From the NCBI GenBank assembly GCA_964493095.1, contig CAZBNG010000102.1:1-6837 (forward strand): 6,837 bases of DNA, in the 5' to 3' direction. Of the stretch, positions 1-5,149 are shown piece by piece. Source of the DNA: CAYXSX01 sp964493095 (lineage in GTDB: Bacteria; Pseudomonadota; Alphaproteobacteria; Micavibrionales; Micavibrionaceae). The notes below the pieces were generated by a model that saw only the letters and a list, made by a program, of their open reading frames with translations, searched no databases and was not told where the DNA came from. The first letter of the stretch is position 1. Each line of letters opens with the position of its first letter. The translations under genes and the position numbers were made by a program.

Positions 1-19
1 ATGTAAATGTCAAGGGTGA

Positions 20-907
20 TTAAGGCCATTTGACTTCCGGGGGCAGGGACATAAGGATGGCCTCTGTATTACCGCCGGTTTTCAGGCCAAATTGCGTGCC
101 GCGGTCGTAAAGCAGGTTAAACTCCACGTAGCGCCCGCGTCTGACTAACTGGTGTTCGCGTTGTTCCCCGGTCCATGTTTCGTTTAGGTGGCGGCGCACG
201 ATCTGCGGGTAGACGGAGAGGAAAGTCCGCCCGACATCCTGCGTAAAGGCGAAGTCGGCCTCCCAGTCATTCTCTTTATAGTCGTAGAAAATCCCGCCAA
301 TGCCGCGCGGCTCCTGCCTGTGGGGAAGGTAGAAATAGCGGTCGCACCATGCCTTGTATTCGGGGTAAAAGGCCGGGTCGTGGCGGTCGCAGCATTCTTT
401 AAAGGCAGCGTGGAAAATTTGCGTATCTTCCTTATCCTCGGTCATTGGCGTTAAATCCGCTCCGCCGCCAAACCAGCATTTGGAGGTACAGATCATGCGC
501 GTATTCATGTGCACGGCGGGCACAAGGGGGCTTTGCATGTGCGCAACCAATGAAATGCCGGAAGCCCAGAACGCGCCGCCGTTTTCCGCCGCGCCGGGAA
601 TTTGCGCGCTAAATTCCTCGCTGAACGTGCCGTGAACTTCGGAGATGTTAACGCCTACCTTTTCAAAAACGCGCCCCCGCATCAGGGAAATCTCCCCGCC
701 GCCTTTCAGCGTGCCTTTGCTCTCATCCTTGCTCCAGGGGTTGCGCTCGAAACGCCCGGCTTCTTTGCTGGCATGCGGCCCTTCCGCAAGTTCATCCTCA
801 AGCTTTTCAAATTCCGCACAGATCAAATCACGCAGCTCCCGGAACCACGCGGCGGCCTGTGTCTGGCGAGCGGTTAAAACCTCTTCTTTGAGCATTGTTT
901 TCGTCAT
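20..907 (-). CDS. hemF: Oxygen-dependent coproporphyrinogen III oxidase (HemF)
   Basis: This cytoplasmic enzyme oxidatively decarboxylates two propionates of coproporphyrinogen III, using O2, to give protoporphyrinogen IX in heme synthesis. The 295-residue length is normal for bacterial HemF. The family signature is intact at residues 185-209: KAWC at 185-188, then LPHRQEPRG and GGIFYD. Other conserved blocks are EVHGTF (90-95), HMNTR (133-137), WFGGGADLTP (145-154) and the C-terminal EFNLLYDRGTQFGL (262-275) followed by KTGGNTEAIL. The short ending after LPPEVKWP fits alphaproteobacterial homologues as I recall them, so I do not think it is truncated. The start codon directly abuts the trmL stop, and an AAAGG (complement of 916-920) sits about 8 nt upstream. 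An internal Met at residue 5 is a possible alternative start. The gene is likely cotranscribed with trmL and translationally coupled to it. Identification is secure. Confidence 0.97.
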   Translation of the reverse strand: MTKTMLKEEVLTARQTQAAAWFRELRDLICAEFEKLEDELAEGPHASKEAGRFERNPWSKDESKGTLKGGGEISLMRGRVFEKVGVNISEVHGTFSEEFSAQIPGAAENGGAFWASGISLVAHMQSPLVPAVHMNTRMICTSKCWFGGGADLTPMTEDKEDTQIFHAAFKECCDRHDPAFYPEYKAWCDRYFYLPHRQEPRGIGGIFYDYKENDWEADFAFTQDVGRTFLSVYPQIVRRHLNETWTGEQREHQLVRRGRYVEFNLLYDRGTQFGLKTGGNTEAILMSLPPEVKWP

Positions 908-1372
908 TTATACGGCCTTTACAAATCCGTCCAGTTGCCGCAGCCCTTCCCCGAGGATCATGGCACTGGCCGTTACAATGTTGAGCGACCTTAGCCCGCC
1001 ATGCATGGGAATAGCAATACGCGCTTCGGCGGCGTTATGGACATGCTCGGGCACACCCGCGCTTTCCCGGCCCGCCAGCAAGGTATCCCCGCTTTCAAAG
1101 GTAAAACTGGTATAAGGCTGTGTGGCTTTGGTGGTCAGGAGAATCAGCCGGCCTTCACGATTTTCATTGAATTGTGTCCACGAAGGATGGCGGGTCAGGC
1201 TCGTATACTCTACATAATCCATGCCGGAGCGCCGCATTTTAGTTTCATCCCACGGAAACCCGCATGGCTCAATGATATCCAGCGGTACGTTCAGGCAGGC
1301 GCAAAGCCGCATGGCGGCGCCCACATTTTGCGGGATATCAGGCTGGTACAGGGCAAGGCGGAGCAGTGTCAT
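908..1372 (-). CDS. trmL: tRNA (cytidine/uridine-34-2'-O)-methyltransferase TrmL
   Basis: This is a SPOUT-class (SpoU/TrmH superfamily) methyltransferase. It uses S-adenosylmethionine to 2'-O-methylate the wobble nucleotide of certain leucine tRNAs. The 154 residues match the minimal single-domain TrmL length, with no extra RNA-binding domain. Motif 1 is PQNVG with the conserved Asn16 (14-18) and a following arginine (R22). Motif 2 is LLAGRESAGVP (98-108). Motif 3 is IPM...LRSLN (121-131) followed by the helix ending in LRQ; motifs 2 and 3 build the trefoil-knot cofactor site. The N-terminal LALYQPDIPQN is typical of TrmL and separates it from the larger TrmH/RlmB proteins. No Shine-Dalgarno is visible before the ATG, so translation may be leaderless. 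The gene is divergent from petA and its stop adjoins the hemF start. Family assignment is strong; exact tRNA specificity is inferred. Confidence 0.93.
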   Translation of the reverse strand: MTLLRLALYQPDIPQNVGAAMRLCACLNVPLDIIEPCGFPWDETKMRRSGMDYVEYTSLTRHPSWTQFNENREGRLILLTTKATQPYTSFTFESGDTLLAGRESAGVPEHVHNAAEARIAIPMHGGLRSLNIVTASAMILGEGLRQLDGFVKAV

Positions 1373-1381
1373 GGCGCGGTT

Positions 1382-1409
1382 ATACTATTACCGTGTGGAA
1401 AAATATAAA
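1382..1409 (-). promoter_or_regulatory. Candidate trmL-hemF promoter
   Basis: Read on the minus strand, TTTATA (1409-1404) and TAGTAT (1387-1382) form a -35/-10 pair with a 16-nt spacer. Each matches the sigma-70 consensus at four of six positions. Transcription would then start about 2-3 nt before the trmL ATG, which agrees with the lack of a ribosome binding site there. The AT-rich composition makes chance matches easy, so this is tentative. Confidence 0.25.
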
Positions 1410-1452
1410 AAAATTAATGCTCTCTGGATATCAGGGGATTGATCCTTTATAA

Positions 1453-1474
1453 AGAGAAGAGTAAAGACTTCTCT
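1453..1474 (+). repeat. 7-bp inverted repeat / hairpin in the petA leader
   Basis: AGAGAAG at 1453-1459 and its exact complement CTTCTCT at 1468-1474 are separated by an 8-nt loop. It lies 43 nt before the petA start codon and overlaps the end of the palindrome at 1445-1454. It could be a hairpin in the petABC leader or a dimeric regulator's operator. It is not followed by a T-run, so it does not look like an intrinsic terminator. Confidence 0.4.
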
Positions 1475-1516
1475 CATATAAATATTATCCTTATTGAAAA
1501 AACGGAATCAGATACT

Positions 1517-2080
1517 ATGGCAGCAGGATCAAAAGCAGCTAAACCGGGGGCGGGCAAAGTGGTCTCCGATGAGACACGCCGCGATTTTTTACAGCTTTCC
1601 GCCGGGGCTTTCGGTGCAGTCGGGGCAGGCGTGTTTGCGTGGCCCATTATTGATTCAATGAACCCTGCAAAAGATACGTTGGCGTTGTCCACAACCGAAG
1701 TTGATCTGACTCCTATCGAAGTGGGGCAGTCTATTACGGCGATCTGGCGCGGCAAGCCTGTCTTTATCCGTCACAGGACACCTAAGGAAATCGAGGAAGC
1801 CAGAAGCGTGGATCTATCCGAATTGCGCGACAGCCAGCCGGATGAGGCCCGTGTGAAGAAAGCCGAGTGGCTGATTCTGGTTGGTATTTGTACTCATTTG
1901 GGCTGTATTCCCGTCGGGCAAAAACCGTCCGATCCGCGTGGCGATTACGATGGCTGGTTCTGCCCGTGTCACGGCTCGCATTACGACAGCTCCGGGCGCA
2001 TTCGTAAAGGTCCCGCGCCCAGGAATCTGGCCGTGCCGCCTTATGAGTTTGTGTCTGACACACTGATTAAAATTGGATAA
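1517..2080 (+). CDS. petA: Ubiquinol-cytochrome c reductase, Rieske iron-sulfur subunit
   Basis: This is the Rieske [2Fe-2S] subunit of the bc1 complex; it takes the first electron from ubiquinol at the Qo site and passes it to cytochrome c1. From ATG 1517 it has 187 residues, the usual size. The N-terminus has a twin-arginine signal, TRRDFL (20-25), followed by a Gly/Ala-rich membrane helix (about 27-46) that stays as an anchor, ending in WPIIDSMNP. Cluster box I is CTHLGC (125-130; ligands C125 and H127, disulfide C130). Box II is CPCHGSHY (149-156; ligands C149 and H152, disulfide C151). Ser154 and Tyr156 are those associated with high-potential Rieske centres. The frame stays open up to a TTG at 1439, but that lacks a spaced ribosome site and would put 26 polar residues before the TAT signal. 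ATG 1517 has only a weak GGAA at 1504-1507. First gene of petABC. Confidence 0.96.
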   Translation: MAAGSKAAKPGAGKVVSDETRRDFLQLSAGAFGAVGAGVFAWPIIDSMNPAKDTLALSTTEVDLTPIEVGQSITAIWRGKPVFIRHRTPKEIEEARSVDLSELRDSQPDEARVKKAEWLILVGICTHLGCIPVGQKPSDPRGDYDGWFCPCHGSHYDSSGRIRKGPAPRNLAVPPYEFVSDTLIKIG

Positions 2081-2091
2081 TAAAGGAATTA

Positions 2092-2097
2092 AGAGGG
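2092..2097 (+). promoter_or_regulatory. Ribosome binding site of petB
   Basis: AGAGGG lies 7 nt before the petB ATG, inside the 24-nt gap after the petA stop. Together with a second purine stretch (AAGGA, 2083-2087) it fixes the petB start at 2105. Confidence 0.7.
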
Positions 2098-2104
2098 TAT
2101 CATT

Positions 2105-3406
2105 ATGGCAGGCGGTGAGCGTATAAAGTTTAAAAACCCCGTTGTTGACTGGATAGACGAGCGTCTTCCGGTTTTCACGATGATGGAGCGTGAATACGGC
2201 AGTTTCCCGACCCCCAAAAATTTTAACTATTTCTGGAATTTTGGCGCCATTTTGATGGTGATGCTTGTCCTTATGATCGTCACGGGCATTACGCTGGCGA
2301 TGAATTACACACCTCATGTCAGCATGGCTTTCAATTCTGTCGAGCGCATTGACCGCGATGTAAACTGGGGCTGGCTTTTGCGCGACCTTCATATGAATGG
2401 TGCGTCCTTCTTCTTTGTCGCCGTCTACGTTCATATTTTTCGTAGCATGTATTACGGCTCTTATAAAAAGCCGCGCGAGCTTTTATGGATTTTTGGCGTG
2501 GTGATTTTCCTTCTCATGATGGCCACGGCCTTTATGGGATACGTGCTGCCATGGGGGCAGATGAGCTTCTGGGGCGCGACCGTGATCACCAACCTGTTCT
2601 CCGCCATTCCCGGCGTAGGCGAGAGCATCGTTACGTGGCTTTGGGGCGGTTTTTCCGTAGACAATCCGACGCTGAACCGCTTTTTTGCGCTGCACTACCT
2701 GCTGCCTTTCGTGATTTTTGCTGTTGTTTTTCTGCATGTTGCGGCCCTGCATATCTGCGGTTCCAACAATCCTGCGGGTATCGAACCCAAAAACAAACAG
2801 GATACGCTGCCTTTCCATCCATATTACACGATGAAAGATACGTTTGGGGTGATTGTATTTCTGATCGTTTACTGCATGTTCGTGTTCTTTGCGCCCGATA
2901 TGCTGGGGCACCCGGATAACTATATCGAGGCCAATCCGATGGTTACGCCGCCGCATATTGTTCCCGAGTGGTATTTCCTGCCCTTCTACGCAATGCTGCG
3001 GGCCATTACGTTCGAAATTTCCATCCCGTTCACGGATGTTGTGCTGATTTCGGCCAAGCTGGGGGGCGTGATTGCCATGTTCGGCTCTATCGGCCTGCTG
3101 CTGATCCTGCCGTGGCTTGATACACATCCACTGCGCTCCGCTCGTTATCGTCCGCTTTACAAGACGTTCTTCCTGATTCTGGTCGCCGTTTTTGTCTTGC
3201 TTGGTTATATCGGCGCGCAACCTGCCGATGCGCATTTCGGTCCCTTGCCGCTCAGTCTTCTTGGCCTGCTGTGTACCGCCTATTATTACATATTTTTCCT
3301 GGGGGTTATTCCCTGGCTGAACAAAAATGAAAAAGGCAAGAAGCTGCCTGCCAGCATCAACGATGCGGTTTTGAAAGATCAAAAAGCAAAGAAGGGAAAA
3401 GTTTAA
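2105..3406 (+). CDS. petB: Ubiquinol-cytochrome c reductase, cytochrome b subunit
   Basis: This integral membrane core of the bc1 complex carries hemes bL and bH and both quinone sites (Qo and Qi). Its 433 residues and eight predicted transmembrane helices (near 47-67, 96-118, 126-149, 194-217, 243-263, 312-335, 353-372, 382-402) match alphaproteobacterial cytochrome b. Heme ligands are H96 and H110 in helix B and H197 and H211 in helix D. Both pairs are 14 positions apart, as in proteobacteria and mitochondria rather than the b6 type. The Qo motif PEWY is at 287-290, the cd-helix region GATVITNLFSAIPGVG at 157-172, and SNNPAG at 220-225. A lysine-rich cytoplasmic tail follows helix H (from about 406). 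It is a full-length separate cytochrome b, not split as in b6/subunit IV and not fused to c1. Its stop is 1 nt from the petC start, implying translational coupling. Confidence 0.98.
   Translation: MAGGERIKFKNPVVDWIDERLPVFTMMEREYGSFPTPKNFNYFWNFGAILMVMLVLMIVTGITLAMNYTPHVSMAFNSVERIDRDVNWGWLLRDLHMNGASFFFVAVYVHIFRSMYYGSYKKPRELLWIFGVVIFLLMMATAFMGYVLPWGQMSFWGATVITNLFSAIPGVGESIVTWLWGGFSVDNPTLNRFFALHYLLPFVIFAVVFLHVAALHICGSNNPAGIEPKNKQDTLPFHPYYTMKDTFGVIVFLIVYCMFVFFAPDMLGHPDNYIEANPMVTPPHIVPEWYFLPFYAMLRAITFEISIPFTDVVLISAKLGGVIAMFGSIGLLLILPWLDTHPLRSARYRPLYKTFFLILVAVFVLLGYIGAQPADAHFGPLPLSLLGLLCTAYYYIFFLGVIPWLNKNEKGKKLPASINDAVLKDQKAKKGKV
3391..3396 (+). promoter_or_regulatory. Ribosome binding site of petC
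   Basis: GAAGGG within the last codons of petB lies 11 nt before the petC ATG. The start codon follows the petB stop after a single base, so ribosomes finishing petB are well placed to reinitiate. Confidence 0.6.
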
Positions 3407-3407
3407 C

Positions 3408-4166
3408 ATGATTACCCGTTTCGTCCTTTTCGCCTCTGTTCTTGCTTTCCTGCCTTTTGCTTCGGCACATGCTTCCGGCGGAGAAAAGCTGCAGCATCAG
3501 GAATGGCATTTTTCCGGAGCGGCAGGTACTTATGACCGGGCGGCCTTGCAGCGCGGTTACAAGATTTATCGTGAGGTGTGTTCTGGTTGTCACTCTATGA
3601 ACCGGCTTTATTTTCGTAACCTGGAGGATCTGGGGTATAACGAAAACCAGATCAAGAATATTGCCGCCGAATACAGCGTGATGGACGGTCCCGATGACGA
3701 AGGCGAAATGTTTGAACGTCCGGCCCGTCCAAGCGATCACTTTAAGGCCCCGTTTGCCAATGAAAAAGCAGCAAAGGCTTCTAATGGCGGCGCTCTTCCG
3801 CCCGACTTGTCCCTGATTACCAAGGCGCGCGAGGGAGGGGCTGATTATGTTTACGGTATTTTGACCGGTTTCGAAGAACCCCCGGAAGGCACGTCCCTGA
3901 TGGAAGGGCAGCACTGGAACAGGCAAATGCCTGGTCATATAATCGCCATGGCCCCTCCGCTTTCGGATGGCATGGTGTCTTATGATGACGGATCTCCTGA
4001 GACGGTTCAGCAATATGCCAGAGACGTGGCTGAATTCCTTACATGGGCGGCAGAACCTCACATGGAAACACGTAAACGTACAGGTATTAAGGTTATTATT
4101 TTCCTGCTGGCATTTGCCGGAGTCATGTATTCCTATAAGAAGAAGATCTGGGCAAAAGTTCATTAA
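3408..4166 (+). CDS. petC: Ubiquinol-cytochrome c reductase, cytochrome c1 subunit
   Basis: Cytochrome c1 is the periplasm-facing, membrane-anchored c-type subunit that carries electrons from the Rieske centre to soluble or membrane cytochrome c. The 252-residue precursor begins with a Sec signal peptide (basic residue, hydrophobic core at 5-19, likely cleavage after ASA or AHA around residues 20-22). Heme attachment is CSGCH (C58, C61, H62), and the sixth ligand is probably M181 in IAMAPPL, as in the family. Conserved blocks include NGGALPPDLS (126-135), YVYGILTGFEEPPEG (147-161) and WAAEPHMETRKRTG (213-226). A single C-terminal anchor covers about 226-242, followed by basic residues. The only cysteines are the two that bind heme, so the extra disulfide described in Rhodobacter capsulatus c1 cannot form. 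It ends the petABC operon; no strong terminator follows in the 68-nt gap. Confidence 0.97.
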   Translation: MITRFVLFASVLAFLPFASAHASGGEKLQHQEWHFSGAAGTYDRAALQRGYKIYREVCSGCHSMNRLYFRNLEDLGYNENQIKNIAAEYSVMDGPDDEGEMFERPARPSDHFKAPFANEKAAKASNGGALPPDLSLITKAREGGADYVYGILTGFEEPPEGTSLMEGQHWNRQMPGHIIAMAPPLSDGMVSYDDGSPETVQQYARDVAEFLTWAAEPHMETRKRTGIKVIIFLLAFAGVMYSYKKKIWAKVH

Positions 4167-4220
4167 GCATAAGTATTTGAGCTGAATAATTTTAGGCTCT
4201 TATTTAGACCGTTTAGGTGC

Positions 4221-4226
4221 TATAAT
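4221..4226 (+). promoter_or_regulatory. Perfect TATAAT -10 hexamer before the 110-residue membrane protein gene
   Basis: TATAAT lies 8 nt upstream of ATG 4235 and forms part of the palindrome TATAATTATA (4221-4230). A transcript starting the usual 6-8 nt downstream would begin at, or 1-2 nt before, the start codon. No good -35 is seen 16-18 nt upstream, so the promoter call rests mainly on this hexamer and on the gap after petC. Confidence 0.4.
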
Positions 4227-4234
4227 TATATGCT

Positions 4235-4567
4235 ATGAATGAACGTACGCGTCGTCAGTGTAAGGAACTGCTTATTCGCGCCAAGGTATACAGGGCGCTG
4301 GCGCTTATTTTTTCCCTGGCAGGTGTAGGAATTCTTTTATCGTCTTATTACAGCAATTCCGGTGGCGGTTTCTTTTTCCTTTTAATAGACCCGTTTTTTC
4401 TGGCTTTGATCGCGCTGCCTTTTGTTCCGGCATTTATTTTTATATTGGTCGCCCAGCACAAGGAAAAAAAGATATTAAAACTTATGGAAGAGGCGCGCAA
4501 TGCTATGGATGTAAGCAGGTCAGCGTTATTTTCAACCGATTTGCGTAACGAAGAAGGGAGAAAATAA
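4235..4567 (+). CDS. Unrecognised small membrane protein with two transmembrane helices
   Basis: I do not recognise a family for this 110-residue protein. The N-terminal 19 residues are strongly basic (three Arg in the first seven, several Lys/Arg after). Two hydrophobic stretches follow, at about 20-37 and 46-73. A short Ser/Gly-rich turn (SNSGGG, about 40-45) separates them. The second stretch contains two prolines (LPFVPAF) and may be kinked. The C-terminal 37 residues are charged and probably helical (KEKKILKLMEEARNAMD), suggesting both ends lie in the cytoplasm by the positive-inside rule. No catalytic motif or cysteine pair is visible; the only Cys is residue 9. No ribosome binding site precedes the ATG, whereas a TATAAT does. 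Its stop is 8 nt before the DUF924 gene, so the two are likely cotranscribed. That it is a real gene is supported by the hydrophobic pattern and the tight spacing. Confidence 0.7.
   Translation: MNERTRRQCKELLIRAKVYRALALIFSLAGVGILLSSYYSNSGGGFFFLLIDPFFLALIALPFVPAFIFILVAQHKEKKILKLMEEARNAMDVSRSALFSTDLRNEEGRK
4553..4560 (+). promoter_or_regulatory. Ribosome binding site of the DUF924 gene
   Basis: GAAGGGAG lies within the last codons of the preceding gene, 15 nt from ATG 4576. This is rather long for a Shine-Dalgarno spacing. It is the only purine-rich match upstream and supports translation coupled to the membrane protein gene. Confidence 0.45.
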
Positions 4568-4575
4568 AGTTTTTC

Positions 4576-5127
4576 ATGCGTGATACCAAGCAGGAAATTA
4601 TACATTTCTGGTTCGAAGAAACACAGCCCCAGCAATGGTTTCAGAAAAGTCCTGATTTTGATGCGCTGGTTCGTAACCGTTTTTCCACCATTTATGAAAT
4701 GGCCAAGGACGGGCTTTGCAACAACTGGAGCTCCGATGCTGAAGGAGCATTAGCTCTTGTTATTGTGCTGGACCAGTTTCCACGCAATATGTTCCGGGAT
4801 ACGCCTGCGGCTTTCGCCACGGATGAGCAGGCGCTTCTGGCAGCAAAACAGGCGATAGCCAAAGGGTTTGACCAGATACTCGAGCCTGTTAAACGCGGTT
4901 TTTTATACGTTCCTTTCCAGCATAGCGAGAATATGAACGACCAGAATCGTTCGGTTGAGCTTATGGGCGCCATGCAATATGATAACCCCGCCGGATATGA
5001 TTATGCCCTGCGTCACCGCGTAGTAATTGAAAAATTCGGTCGTTTTCCTCACCGCAATAAAATACTGGGCCGTGAAAACACACCCGAAGAGGAAGAGTAT
5101 CTCAAACTTCCCGGCGCCGGATTTTGA
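4576..5127 (+). CDS. DUF924 family protein of unknown function
   Basis: This 183-residue protein fits the DUF924 family by several blocks: the start HFWFEE (10-15), then QWFQKSPDFD (20-29) and VRNRF (32-36); the central LDQFPRNMFRDTPAAFATD (65-83); the FVPFQHSE-like stretch (here YVPFQHSENMNDQ, 111-123); and the C-terminal HR..IEKFGRFPHRNKILGR (146-166) followed by TPEEEEYL. It is soluble, rich in aromatic residues and mostly helical, with no signal peptide or membrane segment. Family members are widespread in proteobacteria and eukaryotes and are thought to adopt an all-helical, TPR-like fold. I know of no established reaction. The repeated His, Arg and Asn in the conserved blocks could form a binding pocket, but that is inference. 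It lies 8 nt after the membrane protein gene and 22 nt before the aldehyde dehydrogenase gene, so probably one transcript carries all three. Confidence 0.88.
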   Translation: MRDTKQEIIHFWFEETQPQQWFQKSPDFDALVRNRFSTIYEMAKDGLCNNWSSDAEGALALVIVLDQFPRNMFRDTPAAFATDEQALLAAKQAIAKGFDQILEPVKRGFLYVPFQHSENMNDQNRSVELMGAMQYDNPAGYDYALRHRVVIEKFGRFPHRNKILGRENTPEEEEYLKLPGAGF

Positions 5128-5137
5128 AACACCGAAA

Positions 5138-5143
5138 AAGGAG
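5138..5143 (+). promoter_or_regulatory. Ribosome binding site that fixes the aldehyde dehydrogenase start
   Basis: AAGGAG lies 6 nt before ATG 5150, close to an ideal Shine-Dalgarno. It decides in favour of ATG 5150 over the in-frame upstream TTG at 5027, which would overlap the DUF924 gene by about 100 nt. Confidence 0.85.
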
Positions 5144-5149
5144 CTTCTT

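Larger units (their letters stand above)
1373..1516. promoter_or_regulatory. Divergent trmL/petA intergenic region, AT-rich with inverted repeats
   Basis: These 144 bases separate the divergent trmL and petA starts and must carry both promoters unless transcription enters from elsewhere. Visible structure comprises an imperfect palindrome at 1377-1393 (one mismatched pair around a 3-nt centre), the perfect 10-bp palindrome CTTTATAAAG at 1445-1454, and an inverted repeat AGAGAAG / CTTCTCT at 1453-1474. AT-rich -10-like hexamers occur on the plus strand (TATAAA at 1448-1453 and 1477-1482, TATTAT at 1483-1488). None has a convincing -35 at the right distance, so I do not pick a petA promoter. 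The region is non-coding as far as I can see. Confidence 0.55.

Noticed and set aside
645..1115. Plus-strand open frame (156 codons) antisense to hemF and trmL
   Set aside because: It crosses the junction of two securely identified minus-strand genes and its Ser/Pro-rich product looks like a frame shadow.
1439..1516. N-terminal extension of the Rieske protein from TTG 1439
   Set aside because: The TTG directly abuts an AGGGGA with no spacing, the extra 26 residues would precede a TAT signal that normally lies close to the N-terminus, and the stretch overlaps the palindromic leader. ATG 1517 gives the usual length.
1814..2434. Minus-strand open frame (206 codons) across the petA/petB junction
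   Set aside because: It runs antisense to two well-identified genes and its product resembles no family I know.
2483..3409. Long minus-strand open frame (308 codons) antisense to petB
   Set aside because: It is a shadow of the strongly conserved cytochrome b frame. The product is unrecognisable, low in structure and very rich in Arg, Gln and His.
3357..4163. Minus-strand open frame (268 codons) antisense to petC
   Set aside because: It is a shadow of cytochrome c1 with no recognisable domain and no credible ribosome site; petC is certain on the other strand.
4179..4207. Possible terminator after petC (GAGC...GCTC followed by TTATTT)
   Set aside because: The stem is only 4 bp with a 13-nt loop and the T-run is broken; too weak to call.
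5027..5149. N-terminal extension of the aldehyde dehydrogenase from TTG 5027
   Set aside because: It would overlap the DUF924 gene by about 100 nt, adds residues unlike the family, and ATG 5150 has a near-ideal AAGGAG 6 nt upstream.
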